Shown here: one piece after another, positions 24,469 through 33,126 of the stretch
Layout: each line of letters starts with the position of its first letter
Numbering within the stretch: the first letter of the stretch is position 1
Origin: Lachnospiraceae bacterium
Lineage (GTDB): Bacteria > Bacillota > Clostridia > Lachnospirales > Lachnospiraceae
DNA: 64,000 nt
NCBI GenBank assembly: GCA_002892395.1
Contig: NBBL01000003.1
Span: 186,001 to 250,000 of the forward strand
Reading direction: 5' to 3'
Program-made: the position numbers and the translations under genes
The notes under the pieces: model-generated
Database searches by the model: none
Told to the model about the DNA's origin: nothing
The model's input: only the letters and a program-made list of their open reading frames with translations

Positions 24469-25572
24469 TTACAGGTTGGATTTCACCAGCTCAAACAGCT
24501 TTTTCGCCTCCTCAGACTGCATGAAATCATAATTGTTGTAGTCGATCTTTTTACGCATGGACTCCACATCCGTCTCAACAAAGATCATTCCTTTTTCCTT
24601 CAGGGTTTCTCGATTTTTTTCATCCGAGGTCTTGGTACTCTCAAGTCCGAAGCGGGAGGCAGAAGCGCCGGCCTCCAGCAAAAGCTTCTGCTCATCCTCA
24701 TTCAATGCAGAAAAAATCTTGTCGGACATGGAGATGGTCGTGGGTGCATTCAGGTGATTGGTCATATTAAAGTATTTTGCCACTTCAAAGAAGGAGTTGT
24801 GCAGACAGGTATCCGGCGTATTTTCCATTCCTGCCACGACTCCAGTATCAATTGCGGTATAAACTTCCCCCATGGGAAGCGGCGTCGGCGCTGCGCCCAG
24901 CATTTTAAAGGTGTTGACATAGAGCGTGGATTCCGGCACGCGAATCTTAAGACCCACCAGATCATCCGCTGTTTTCAGCTCCTTCGTCGTGTACATATTG
25001 CGGAATGCCATTACGTAGTATCCCAGGTTCTTTACCTTTGCCACATCCAGAAGCTGCTGATTTGCGTACTGTCCTGCTTCGCCTTCCAGTACCCGCTGCA
25101 CCTGGTCATAATTGTCGTAAACATAAGGAAGAATCAAGGCGCCAAGCTGGGGAATGGAATTGACATAAAATTCTACTGCAATAATTGCCATGTCCAGTGT
25201 CCCTGCTGTCAGCGCCTCCAGATTCTGCGCCTCCGATCCCAGAGAGGATCCCTCAAACACGTCCACCGTCATTTTTCCGCCCGAAAGCTCCGACACCTGA
25301 TCCGAAAAATGGTGGGCCACCTCTGCCAGTGCACTCCCGGAGGTAGCTGTGGTTGAAAGCGAAAAGGTATGTTCTCCGATGGCTTCAGGGTTGAAGCTGT
25401 GTGCGCCCTCTGCCGCGCCCGAAGCTTCCGTCTCCTTGGCAGCGGCTTCTGCCTCTTTGGCAGTCTCCGGCGCTTGACCGGCGGCCGGAGGTGAAACAGA
25501 GCTTCCAAGACATCCTGTCAGTGACATCATCACCAGAACTGCACTTACCATTGCCGCTACTGCCTTTTTCAT
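24469..25572 (-). CDS. dctP: TRAP transporter substrate-binding lipoprotein (DctP)
   Basis: The extracellular solute receptor, 367 residues. It has a lipoprotein signal with lipobox LTGC (Cys 21), then an Ala/Glu-rich linker of about 40 residues, then the DctP fold starting near HTFSLSTTATSGSALA. Further marks are GGKMTVDVFEGSSLGSEAQN and LKTADDLVGLKIRVP, followed by PTPLPMGEVYTAIDTGVV. The TRAP binding Arg is in IRVPES. The ligand is probably an organic or sugar acid. It is the first and probably most highly expressed gene of the operon, with a consensus promoter upstream. Confidence 0.95.
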   Translation of the reverse strand: MKKAVAAMVSAVLVMMSLTGCLGSSVSPPAAGQAPETAKEAEAAAKETEASGAAEGAHSFNPEAIGEHTFSLSTTATSGSALAEVAHHFSDQVSELSGGKMTVDVFEGSSLGSEAQNLEALTAGTLDMAIIAVEFYVNSIPQLGALILPYVYDNYDQVQRVLEGEAGQYANQQLLDVAKVKNLGYYVMAFRNMYTTKELKTADDLVGLKIRVPESTLYVNTFKMLGAAPTPLPMGEVYTAIDTGVVAGMENTPDTCLHNSFFEVAKYFNMTNHLNAPTTISMSDKIFSALNEDEQKLLLEAGASASRFGLESTKTSDEKNRETLKEKGMIFVETDVESMRKKIDYNNYDFMQSEEAKKLFELVKSNL

Positions 25573-25642
25573 AGTTTCTCCCTTCCTTCTGCCCTTCCTG
25601 TCGATTAAATTGTTAGCATTATGGCTGGTATGATATGTTAAA

Positions 25643-25671
25643 ATTATACATATTGCCCATATTTATGTCAA
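25643..25671 (-). promoter_or_regulatory. Consensus promoter of the TRAP operon
   Basis: On the minus strand TTGACA (25671-25666) and TATAAT (25648-25643) are 17 bases apart, about 70 bases before dctP. No regulator gene for it lies in the window. Confidence 0.8.
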
Positions 25672-25871
25672 TTTTTGTTTTTAATTCCTCTGTTTTTTCT
25701 TGTTTTCTCCTTCGTTTTTCCTTTTGATCCGTCATAATTTAAAATTTTCCTCTGATCCCAGAACCGGTTTTAGAAAGGAAATTTGCCTCTTTCCCGGGAT
25801 CTGGTATATAATCCCATTCGAAAGAAAATCTAAACTGTGCGCCCCAAAAAGCGGGCGGGAAAGAGGCAACT

Positions 25872-26339
25872 ATGGCAAGATGGGGATACCACGCAATGGA
25901 ATCGGATGAAGGGCTTTCGCTGCTTCAATTCCTGGGAGAGACTCTGGTCAAGGGGCAGGAGAGCATCTCTCTGTCCGATATTCTGGACACGCTGCGGGCT
26001 CACAAGCGAATAGATACGGAGGACACAAAGAATACGGAGCCCTTTGATGAGGCAGATGTGGCATTGGCCGAGTTCTGTCTCCACTGGGCAAGAAAAAAGG
26101 AAGTAAGCTCCTACCAAAACAGCCATTTTCATCTCGCGGAATGGAAAAACCTGAAGGAACTTCGCACCGACCCAAAAAGCCTGGGCTTTCTTCTGAATCG
26201 CCTTCTGGAAATTCAGGCCGATGCGGATTCCTGTGAGCGGGAATACACCAATTTCTGGCTGGAATCGGCGGAATATTACGACTGGATCAGCCACATCGAC
26301 CACCTGACTGCCGGCATCCGGGAGCTTGCAGGGCAATAA
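25872..26339 (+). CDS. Small soluble protein, resembles DUF4259
   Basis: A 155-residue protein beginning MARWGYHAMESDEGLSLLQF. The W-G-Y...SD opening resembles DUF4259 proteins, whose role is unknown; the match is from memory and weak. It is acidic, probably all-helical, with no membrane segment. AGAGG at 25861-25865 serves the ATG. A promoter, TTGCCT-N18-TATAAT (25783-25812), and a strong downstream terminator make it a single-gene unit. Confidence 0.7.
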   Translation: MARWGYHAMESDEGLSLLQFLGETLVKGQESISLSDILDTLRAHKRIDTEDTKNTEPFDEADVALAEFCLHWARKKEVSSYQNSHFHLAEWKNLKELRTDPKSLGFLLNRLLEIQADADSCEREYTNFWLESAEYYDWISHIDHLTAGIRELAGQ

Positions 26340-26346
26340 GAAGCAC

Positions 26347-26388
26347 AAAACGGTCATTTCCCAATTCCCGGGGAAATGACCGTTTTTG
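26347..26388 (+). terminator. Terminator of the 155-aa protein gene
   Basis: A perfect 16-bp stem (26347-26362 and 26371-26386) with an 8-base loop, ending in TTTTT. It can also act leftward for the tRNA genes. Confidence 0.9.
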
Positions 26389-26399
26389 CATGGTTTCGA

Positions 26400-26472
26400 T
26401 GCACCTTCAGGGACTCGAACCCTGGACAAATAGATTAAGAGTCTACTGCTCTACCAACTGAGCTAAAGGTGC
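26400..26472 (-). tRNA. tRNA-Lys (anticodon CTT), copy 1
   Basis: The cloverleaf folds on the minus strand: acceptor GCACCTT/AAGGTGC with discriminator A, D-arm GCTC/GAGC, anticodon stem GTAGA/TCTAT with loop CTCTTAA (anticodon CTT, reads AAG), and T-arm CAGGG TTCGAGT CCCTG. CCA is not encoded. Confidence 0.97.
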
Positions 26473-26543
26473 GCAACCCTTGTTTCCAAAAAAACGAAAG
26501 CTCCGTCCCAGCAACTCGCAGTCCGCCAAGTCAGAGCTTCAAG

Positions 26544-26616
26544 TGCACCTTCAGGGACTCGAACCCTGGACAAATAGATTAAGAGTCTACTGCTCTACCA
26601 ACTGAGCTAAAGGTGC
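26544..26616 (-). tRNA. tRNA-Lys (anticodon CTT), copy 2
   Basis: Its 73 bases are identical to copy 1, with the same anticodon. The 71-base spacer between them is unrelated to either tRNA and the pair is probably one transcript read leftward. Confidence 0.97.
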
Positions 26617-26711
26617 ATTGTATGTGGTTTTTCGTGACACGAAGCATATTTTAACCGTGCAGCCCGGTTTTGTCAACAGGGCTGCAGCAATTTTTTTAAA
26701 ATATTCTGATT

Positions 26712-27026
26712 TTACAGAACTTTTTCAACCAATGCCTTCAACGCCTCAAGACTCTGCATTCCGATTGCCCGCTCTGCCGGCTCTCCGTTCTTAAACACGA
26801 TGAGATTCGGAATGCTCATAACCTGATACTTCTGAGCCAGATTCGGATTTTCGTCCACATTGATCTTTGCAAACGCAACCGTATCCAGCGTCTCGGAAAG
26901 CTTCTCCAGCACCGGCGCTGTCATCTTGCACGGTCCGCACCAATCCGCATAAAAATCAACCAGAACCGGCTTCTCACTTTTCAGAACCTCTGCTTCGAAC
27001 TCTGCTTCATTGATCTGTTTCACCAT
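26712..27026 (-). CDS. trxA: Thioredoxin
   Basis: A 104-residue cytoplasmic disulfide reductase. The active site is FYADWCGPCKM, with the redox Cys pair near residues 31 and 34, and the cis-Pro loop is MSIPNLIVFKNG. This is canonical length and composition. AAAGGAGG lies 7 bases before the ATG. It receives electrons from thioredoxin reductase, which is not in the window. Confidence 0.97.
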   Translation of the reverse strand: MVKQINEAEFEAEVLKSEKPVLVDFYADWCGPCKMTAPVLEKLSETLDTVAFAKINVDENPNLAQKYQVMSIPNLIVFKNGEPAERAIGMQSLEALKALVEKVL

Positions 27027-27091
27027 AGTCGGGATCCTCCTTTGCCGGGCGCCTCCCTGTGCGCCTCTGAAAACATTTATTTTCTCTCCGG

Positions 27092-27751
27092 TCAGCGCAC
27101 CGCAATCAGCTTGCAGATTTTTTGCCCCCTGGATGAAAATTTTTCCTCATATTCTGTCATCACATTGTCCATAGCCGCCGGATCCCCATGCAAGTCATAG
27201 CTGAGCGACACCAGCTTCCACCCCGCCTGCGGGATTGCCTCCACCGACCAATCGAACAAAGCCCGGTTATCCGTCTTAAATTCCACCCGCCCCTCCGGCG
27301 CAAGAATCTGATCGTAGAGCCTCATGAAGCGCGGTGAGGTCAGCCTCCGATTTGCATGGCTTGCCTTTGGCCACGGATCCGAAAAATTCAGGTAAATTTC
27401 GGATATCTCTCCTCGTTCAAAAAACTCCGTCAGCCGCCCGGCATCTTCACAGAGAAACTTAAGATTGCCGCAGCGCTCCTCCGCCGGCAACATCTCTTGT
27501 TCCCGCTCCAGGCGCTGAATTGCTTTCATCATGACGGATGCGTAGCGCTCAAGCCCCAAAAAATTTCTCTCTCGCCTTCGCATTGACAATTCCCGAAGAA
27601 ACCGCCCCTTGCCCATTCCGATTTCCAGATCAATGGGACGATGATTTCCAAACAGTGCCGCCCATTTTCCCTTATATTGCTCCGGCTCCCGGACCACATG
27701 CAGGCTTTTTTCCACAAACGCCTCGCACCCCGGTATATGTCTTAAACGCAT
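27092..27751 (-). CDS. trmB: tRNA (guanine-N7-)-methyltransferase
   Basis: Methylates G46 in the variable loop of tRNAs using S-adenosylmethionine. The SAM-binding motif is LEIGMGKGRFL near residue 41-51. The catalytic region is NFSDPWPKASHANRRL with the conserved D-P-W-P-K and the R-R-L tail, and a late TEYEEKFSSRGQKI segment matches the TrmB C-terminus. At 219 residues it is full length. It lies upstream of trxA in the same direction with a gap of 65 bases. Confidence 0.96.
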   Translation of the reverse strand: MRLRHIPGCEAFVEKSLHVVREPEQYKGKWAALFGNHRPIDLEIGMGKGRFLRELSMRRRERNFLGLERYASVMMKAIQRLEREQEMLPAEERCGNLKFLCEDAGRLTEFFERGEISEIYLNFSDPWPKASHANRRLTSPRFMRLYDQILAPEGRVEFKTDNRALFDWSVEAIPQAGWKLVSLSYDLHGDPAAMDNVMTEYEEKFSSRGQKICKLIAVR

Positions 27752-27812
27752 TCGCTTTCCTCCTGTCAGGACATCTTTATATTATCAGCTTTTGGTCAGA
27801 AACTCAATTCAG

Positions 27813-27841
27813 TTGTTTTGTTCTTCTCTTCCTAGTATAAT
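27813..27841 (+). promoter_or_regulatory. Promoter of the DUF4145/SH3 membrane protein gene
   Basis: TTGTTT (27813-27818) and TATAAT (27836-27841) are 17 bases apart; the gene starts 28 bases later with AAAGGAGAG as ribosome site. Confidence 0.65.
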
Positions 27842-27869
27842 ATATTTACTATTTTGAAAGGAGAGCGCA

Positions 27870-28754
27870 ATGGCGGAAGAACGAAAAACAGTGCGGGAGC
27901 TGATAGAAGAAGGACTTCACGACACGGAACGGCTGATTTCTCAAAAACAATATACCCTCGCTATGATACGCTCTCGTCAGACCCTTGAGTACATCGTAAA
28001 AAGCATGTGCCGACGCCACCGGATTGAGGACGGAGAGTTGATTTCCATGATTGACAGCCTCTACCGAAAGGGCGTCATCTCCCGTGAAAGCTGCGCTGCG
28101 TTCCATAAAATTCGTATTCTGGGCAACAAGGCGGCCCACGAAGGAGACAATAACGCTTACAACGCCAATACCTCTTATCATTTGCTGGAGCAGATTGTAT
28201 ATCACCACCGGAGTGCGCGGCAGCAGACACGCTCTGCCTACCGCCGGGGTAGCTCCCGTCCGAGAAGAGCCCGCAGCACACCCCGCCGCCCGCGCCTCTT
28301 TGATCTGTTTAAAATCATCATCCCCATACTCTCCATTCTTCTGCTTCTCTCCGTCATCCGCCTCTTTCACCCGGGTGGGGGTAAGGTAAGACCCGCCGCA
28401 GAGAGCAGCAGCACGGCGGCAGAGCGCACAACAGCCGCTCCCGAGACCACAGCTGCCCCGGAGTCAAAAAAGCTGTACACCACTGTTTCCTCCCTGAATG
28501 TCCGATCGGCTCCCACCACGGACGGAGATCTCCTCACAACCCTCCCTGCCGGGACGGTGCTGGATTATGTCGGCCCCCACGATGACCAGTGGGCCATTAT
28601 CAACTATAACGGCGGGCAGGCCTACGTTGCCTCCCAGTACATCAGCGTAAGCGAAATTCCCGACGGGCTCCAATCCGGAAAGGAGAATGAGACCAGCCAG
28701 CCGGAATCAGGCGCTTCGGAATCGGCCGAAGGGGAGATCCCCTCCGCTCCGTGA
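27870..28754 (+). CDS. Single-pass membrane protein with DUF4145-like and bacterial SH3 domains
   Basis: A 294-residue protein with three parts. Residues 1-110 resemble DUF4145: RQTLEYIVKSMCRRH and FHKIRILGNKAAHEGD, a fold often fused to other modules. A basic linker (118-142) and one membrane helix (about 144-165) follow. After a Thr/Ala/Pro-rich stretch, residues 202-268 form an SH3b domain (SSLNVRSAPTTDGDLLTTLP, WAIINYNGGQAYV). SH3b domains usually bind cell-wall peptides, so the C-terminus is probably outside, with the DUF4145 domain inside. The tail is Ser/Glu-rich. The precise role is unknown; a cell-wall sensing scaffold is an inference. Confidence 0.8.
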   Translation: MAEERKTVRELIEEGLHDTERLISQKQYTLAMIRSRQTLEYIVKSMCRRHRIEDGELISMIDSLYRKGVISRESCAAFHKIRILGNKAAHEGDNNAYNANTSYHLLEQIVYHHRSARQQTRSAYRRGSSRPRRARSTPRRPRLFDLFKIIIPILSILLLLSVIRLFHPGGGKVRPAAESSSTAAERTTAAPETTAAPESKKLYTTVSSLNVRSAPTTDGDLLTTLPAGTVLDYVGPHDDQWAIINYNGGQAYVASQYISVSEIPDGLQSGKENETSQPESGASESAEGEIPSAP

Positions 28755-28798
28755 ATCTCCGTCTCCCAAAAACTGTGGGTACTGCCATTTACAGATGA

Positions 28799-28827
28799 TT
28801 GACGAGTGGTTTTTTCAGTATTATACT
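28799..28827 (+). promoter_or_regulatory. Promoter of the V-type ATPase operon
   Basis: TTGACG (28799-28804) and TATACT (28822-28827) are 17 bases apart. The transcript would start near 28834 and pass through the hairpin at 28855-28894 before the first gene. Confidence 0.7.
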
Positions 28828-28854
28828 ATCGCCAGAAGCGCATCTGTCGCTCAC

Positions 28855-28898
28855 AATCCCCGACACCTCACTTCCCACGAGAGTGTCGGGGATTTTCT
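28855..28898 (+). terminator. Leader terminator/attenuator ahead of the V-type ATPase operon
   Basis: A perfect 12-bp stem (28855-28866 and 28883-28894) with a 16-base loop runs into TTTT. It lies between the predicted ATPase promoter and the first ATPase gene, so it may attenuate the operon. It could also end the upstream SH3-protein transcript. Confidence 0.7.
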
Positions 28899-28949
28899 GT
28901 AAATGAGGCTGCGGCAGCCGGTCAGTCAGTCCCGGCAAGTGAGGTGCAT

Positions 28950-29261
28950 ATGGATCCAATCATTAAAACCTTAAATGAAATCGAGCTTCAGGCATCGGAT
29001 CTTCTGGAGCAGGCCAGACGGGAAAAAGAAGCCTTGTTTGCTTCCTATGAGAAAGAATCCGGGGAATGGGACGAGGCGTTGGAGCGGGAAACGGCGCAGA
29101 AAATAGAGGAGATCAAGCGGCGCGAAAAGGAAAAAACCCAAGCGCTTCTGGCCTCCGAAAAAGCGCGCACCGAGGAACAGAAAAAAGCGTTGCAGCTCTC
29201 CTACACCCGCTATCATGAGCTGTATGTGGACAAGCTGTTTGAACAGCTGGTGCGGGAGTAA
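28950..29261 (+). CDS. V-type ATPase peripheral-stalk subunit (NtpF/AhaH-like coiled coil)
   Basis: A 103-residue, highly charged, all-helical protein with a heptad pattern (IELQASDLLEQARREKEALF, then a Glu/Lys-rich middle). This fits the small coiled-coil subunit that pairs with subunit E in the peripheral stalk of V/A-type ATPases; the family diverges in sequence, so the call rests mainly on position as first gene of the operon. The ATG at 28950 follows GAGGTG. Subunit C begins 4 bases after its stop. Confidence 0.75.
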   Translation: MDPIIKTLNEIELQASDLLEQARREKEALFASYEKESGEWDEALERETAQKIEEIKRREKEKTQALLASEKARTEEQKKALQLSYTRYHELYVDKLFEQLVRE

Positions 29262-29264
29262 GCG

Positions 29265-30329
29265 ATGGGAAGCCTTTATCGCTACAGCGCCCTCATCACC
29301 AAATTGCGCGCCAAACAAAGCCGTCTCCTTTCCGAGGGGCAGCTGACTGCGCTGGCCTCCTGCGGATCCCTGCCCGAGCTGTTTCGCGAACTGGAGCAAT
29401 TCCCCCGGTACGCTTCTGTGTTTCAGGATGAAAATCCGGAGTCAATTTCCAGAGATGCGCTGGAGCGAAAGCTGATGACCCATCAATTTCAGGATTTTTC
29501 GTCTCTCTATCTGTTTGCAGACAGGGAACAGCGGGCTTTTTTCAAGCTGGAGATTCTGCGCTATGAATCCTTCCTCCTGAAGCGTTTTCTGCGCAGCCTG
29601 TTCGGCGGAATCCAAAACTTTGATTCCAGGCCCTTCGATTCCTTTTTCAAGAAACACGGCGGCATTGACTTCTCTGCTCTGTCCTCGGCGCACTCCATCG
29701 CAGAGGCCGCGGTTCTCCTGCAAAACAGTCGCTACGCTCCTCTCTTTCAGCAGCTCGCCGCACGGGATCAAGTGAGTCTCTACGACTGTGAGCTGGCTCT
29801 TGATCTCTACAGCTTTGAGCTGCTGCGGAAGCAGGCGGAAAAGACACTGAAACGAGAGGAAAAAAAGGTGTTTCTTGCCCTGCTGGAGCAAACGATTTCC
29901 CTGCTGAATTTTCAGTGGATCCGGCGGGCCAAAAAATATTACAACATGGAGCCCGCAAAAATTCCGGCGCTTTTAATTCCCGCCAAGGGGCACCGGCAGC
30001 AGGCAGAGATCTCCGCTTGGCTGGAGGCCGATTCCGAGGAGGATTGCATCTCATTTCTCCACCGCGGCCCATGGAAACCGTTCTTCCCTCGTCACGCCCC
30101 GGAGACCCTGGAAATTGAACCGATCATTCAGTCCATGTTGACCTACTATGAAACGACCCTTGCGAAGCAGGCGCCCTATTCCTGCGCTCCCATCATCGCA
30201 TACCTGCATGCGCAGGAGCTTGAGGTGCAGCGCTTAATCAGCATAACGGAAGCCATTCGTTACGGCCTTTCCGCCGAGCGGATTCTGACTGTGATTCTTC
30301 AGCTGAAAGACAGGAGGACATTTGCATGA
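29265..30329 (+). CDS. ntpC: V-type ATPase subunit C
   Basis: Subunit C (equivalent to eukaryotic d) links the central rotor stalk to the membrane ring. The protein is 354 residues, all-helical and soluble. Family features are YRYSALITKLRAKQSRLLS at the N-terminus, internal YESFLLKRFLRSLFGG, and a C-terminal region ending LHAQELEVQRLISITEAIRY, the conserved end that packs on the rotor. Its last bases overlap the start of subunit I (ATGA), giving translational coupling. Confidence 0.9.
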   Translation: MGSLYRYSALITKLRAKQSRLLSEGQLTALASCGSLPELFRELEQFPRYASVFQDENPESISRDALERKLMTHQFQDFSSLYLFADREQRAFFKLEILRYESFLLKRFLRSLFGGIQNFDSRPFDSFFKKHGGIDFSALSSAHSIAEAAVLLQNSRYAPLFQQLAARDQVSLYDCELALDLYSFELLRKQAEKTLKREEKKVFLALLEQTISLLNFQWIRRAKKYYNMEPAKIPALLIPAKGHRQQAEISAWLEADSEEDCISFLHRGPWKPFFPRHAPETLEIEPIIQSMLTYYETTLAKQAPYSCAPIIAYLHAQELEVQRLISITEAIRYGLSAERILTVILQLKDRRTFA

Positions 30330-32272
30330 TTGAACCCATGTACTTTGTGACTGTCACCGGACCCAAGGAAGATCTGGAACGCGTCACCGACCGATACCTG
30401 AGTCAGTATTCCATCCAATTGGAAAATGCACTCACCATACTGAAAAACAACAAAAAGCTTCGGCCGTTCACCGATGCAGATCCCTACCGCGAATATTTTG
30501 CGCAGAGCGAGGTTCTCAAGTCTGATTTTCAAAAAGCGAGGATTGCCCTTCCCGATGCCGCGCCCTCTCCCATGGATTCGGCAACTGCGGTACAAACCAT
30601 CCAAACCATGGAGGAGCAGCTCCGCGAACCAAAGGAGGTGCTGACCTCCATTCAGGACGAGAAGCATCAGCTGGAGGAAAATCTGGCTCTCGTGGAGCAG
30701 TTCATCGGCCTGAATTACGACCTGAACACCATTCTTCACTTCAATTTCCTGCAGTTTCGCTTCGGGCGCATCGCAAACGAATACTACGCGGAAATGATGG
30801 AATACCTGAACGCCCGCAATGATTCGATTTTCTCTACCTGCAAGGAGTACGACGACTACGTGTGGGGCGTCTATTTCGTCCCAAAGGCGATCAGCGCCCG
30901 GGTCGACGCAGTTTACGCTTCTCTTCACTTTGAGCGCTTCTATTTGCCGGACGGCTTTGAGGGAACGCCTCAGGAGGCCGCTGATTCGCTCCGGGCAAAA
31001 CTTGCGGAGGTCCAGGGGGCGCTGCAGCGTGAGGAGAACCACATCCGCTCGCTTCTGACGGAAAAAACTGATGTCTTTTATTCCGCCAGCCATCTGCTGG
31101 AACAAAAATCCCGCTTTTTCGGCGTGCGCCGTCTTGCGGCCTGCTATACGCACAACCATGAAACCTACTACATTCTGTGCGGATGGATGCCCCAAAACGA
31201 TGCAATTGCCCTGAAGCAGCAGCTGGATCCCGATCCGCAGACCTACTGCTCCATCGAAAAGGAAAGTCCGGATGTCATGAAACCACCGCCCACCAAGCTG
31301 AAGAACGCCTCTTTTTTCCGTCCCTTTGAATTGTTTGTGGAGATGTATGGCCTCCCAAATTACAAGGAAATGGACCCCACGATCCTGTTTGCCCTCACCT
31401 ACTCCTTTTTCTTCGGATTCATGTTCGGAGATCTGGGGCAGGGGCTCTGCCTTCTGGTCATCGGATCTGTCCTGGCGTGGAAAAAGAAGTCCAGGCTCGG
31501 CGCGATTATCGCCCGCTGCGGGTTTTTCTCGGCTGTTTTCGGCACACTGTTTGGCTCCGTTTTCGGCTTCGAGGACATCATTCCCGCCCTTTGGCTTCGT
31601 CCTGCCAAGGCGCTTCTCCGCGTTCCCGGCATCGGCATGCTGAATGCGGTGTTTATCGTTGCCGTCCTGATTGGAATGCTCATGATTCTTCTGATGATGG
31701 GCTTCAGCATTGTGAACCACCTGCATATGCACGAATCGCAGGACGCTTGGTTCGACACAAACGGAATAAGCGGCTTCCTCTTCTACTTGGGGATTTTTGT
31801 CGCCGTGCTTTCCGTTCTCATGGATGTTCGGCTCCCCGGAGGCGGCGTGCTATGGATCTTTTTTGTGGTTCCGCTGCTGCTGATTTTCTTCAAGGAGCCT
31901 CTCTCTGCGCTTTGCTCCGGAAACCGCGCCTCGTTTAAGCCGGAAAATCCGGTTATGTTCTTTGTGCAGGGCTTTTTTGAGCTGTTTGAGGTGCTGCTAA
32001 GCTATTTCTCCAATACGCTGTCCTTTGTCCGTGTGGGCGCATTTGCAGTCAGCCACGCCTCTATGATGGGAGTGGTTCTTATGCTGTCCGGCGCCGAGAC
32101 CGGGACCATCTCCTGGCCCGCCGTTGTATTCGGCAACCTGTTCGTGTGCGCTATGGAGGGATTAATCGTAGGGATTCAAGTCCTGCGTCTTGAGTATTAC
32201 GAGCTTTTCAGCCGCTTTTACCGCGGGGACGGACGTCCCTTCCAGCCCTACAATCTCTCTCAGTCACAGTAA
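30326..32272 (+). CDS. ntpI: V-type ATPase subunit I (subunit a)
   Basis: The stator membrane subunit that forms the ion half-channels against the rotor ring. At 648 residues it has a cytosolic N-terminal half of about 330 residues with coiled coils (MEEQLREPKEVLTSIQDEK) and a C-terminal half with about seven membrane segments. Family marks are TILFALTYSFFFGFMFGDLGQGL and, near the end, YFSNTLSFVRVGAFAVSHAS, which carries the essential Arg facing the rotor. It is coupled to subunit C. A 72-base gap follows before the rotor ring gene. Confidence 0.96.
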   Translation: MIEPMYFVTVTGPKEDLERVTDRYLSQYSIQLENALTILKNNKKLRPFTDADPYREYFAQSEVLKSDFQKARIALPDAAPSPMDSATAVQTIQTMEEQLREPKEVLTSIQDEKHQLEENLALVEQFIGLNYDLNTILHFNFLQFRFGRIANEYYAEMMEYLNARNDSIFSTCKEYDDYVWGVYFVPKAISARVDAVYASLHFERFYLPDGFEGTPQEAADSLRAKLAEVQGALQREENHIRSLLTEKTDVFYSASHLLEQKSRFFGVRRLAACYTHNHETYYILCGWMPQNDAIALKQQLDPDPQTYCSIEKESPDVMKPPPTKLKNASFFRPFELFVEMYGLPNYKEMDPTILFALTYSFFFGFMFGDLGQGLCLLVIGSVLAWKKKSRLGAIIARCGFFSAVFGTLFGSVFGFEDIIPALWLRPAKALLRVPGIGMLNAVFIVAVLIGMLMILLMMGFSIVNHLHMHESQDAWFDTNGISGFLFYLGIFVAVLSVLMDVRLPGGGVLWIFFVVPLLLIFFKEPLSALCSGNRASFKPENPVMFFVQGFFELFEVLLSYFSNTLSFVRVGAFAVSHASMMGVVLMLSGAETGTISWPAVVFGNLFVCAMEGLIVGIQVLRLEYYELFSRFYRGDGRPFQPYNLSQSQ

Positions 32273-32344
32273 ATGTGCACCTTAAGAGAAGAATTGATAC
32301 TGTTTCATCGCGAATCTCAGCAAACAATAAGGAGAACTTAAACT

Positions 32345-32779
32345 ATGGACACATTGGTTAAAATCACGCTTTCCGTTGCACTAACGCTCAGCATCCTGGT
32401 TCCCTTCGGGGCATTCGCCGCCGGAGAAAAGACCAAGGGACGGTACAAAACCGCGCTTGCGGTAAACATTGTTTGCTTCTTTGGCATTTTACTGTTTGCT
32501 TCCGCCCTCCTGTTCGGCGGAAATGCATACGCGGCGGCAGAAACCGAAGCCGCTGCCTCATCCGCTGGAAACGGACTCGGATACATCGGCGCTGCCCTCT
32601 CTGTGGGGCTCTCCTGCATCGGCGGCGGCATCGCAGTCTCCTCTGCTGCCAGCGCTGCGCTCGGTGCAATCAGCGAGGATTCCTCTGTACTCGGCAAATC
32701 TCTGATCTTTGTCGGCCTTGCGGAAGGTGTCTGCCTGTACGGTTTGATTATTGCCTTCATGATACTTGGTCAGATGTGA
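32345..32779 (+). CDS. ntpK: V-type ATPase subunit K (rotor proteolipid)
   Basis: The membrane rotor ring protein, 144 residues with four membrane helices. The C-terminal hairpin has the glycine-rich helix GLGYIGAALSVGLSCIGGGI and the ion-binding Glu 127 in GLAEGVCLYGLIIAFMI. The N-terminal hairpin (1-62) has lost both the glycine pattern and the Glu. One Glu per four helices is the V-type feature. The ion is uncertain: Glu is followed by Gly, not by Ser or Thr as in typical Na+ sites, which leans toward protons. AGGAG lies 8 bases before the ATG. Confidence 0.93.
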   Translation: MDTLVKITLSVALTLSILVPFGAFAAGEKTKGRYKTALAVNIVCFFGILLFASALLFGGNAYAAAETEAAASSAGNGLGYIGAALSVGLSCIGGGIAVSSAASAALGAISEDSSVLGKSLIFVGLAEGVCLYGLIIAFMILGQM

Positions 32780-32801
32780 CAGTCGGAAGGAACCGGCAGC
32801 C

Positions 32802-33110
32802 ATGAAACTTTATCTGATCAGCGACAACAAGGATACCCTTACCGGTCTGCGGCTTGCAGGAATCGAGGGCTGCCTGGCCCGCTCGGAGACGGAGCTTTTA
32901 AAGGCGCTGGAAACTGCGCTCCAGGACAAGGAAATCGGAATTATTCTCCTTACGGAGCGCTTCAGCAGACTCTATCCGAATATCGTCGAGCAGGTGAAGC
33001 TGTCCCACAGCACCCCTCTGTTTGTCGACATCCCGGATCGGACGGGCTCCGGTCGGAGAAAGGATTTCATCACCTCTTATATCAATGAGGCGATCGGTCT
33101 GAAACTCTAA
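32802..33110 (+). CDS. ntpG: V-type ATPase subunit F
   Basis: A small rotor stalk subunit of 102 residues with the Rossmann-like fold. The order of beta strands is clear: MKLYLISDNKDTLTGLRLAG, then IGIILLTERF, and TPLFVDIPDRTGS. The LRLAGI segment is the subunit F hallmark. It binds subunit D in the central stalk and modulates ATPase activity. The ATG at 32802 follows GGAAGGA. Called NtpG in Enterococcus nomenclature. Confidence 0.92.
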   Translation: MKLYLISDNKDTLTGLRLAGIEGCLARSETELLKALETALQDKEIGIILLTERFSRLYPNIVEQVKLSHSTPLFVDIPDRTGSGRRKDFITSYINEAIGLKL

Positions 33111-33126
33111 AGCGGAAGGAAATCAC

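Noticed and set aside
30299-31732. A 477-codon open frame on the minus strand opposite ATPase subunit I
   Set aside because: Shadow of a real gene: high-GC third-position bias gives long antisense frames; no ribosome site and no family pattern.
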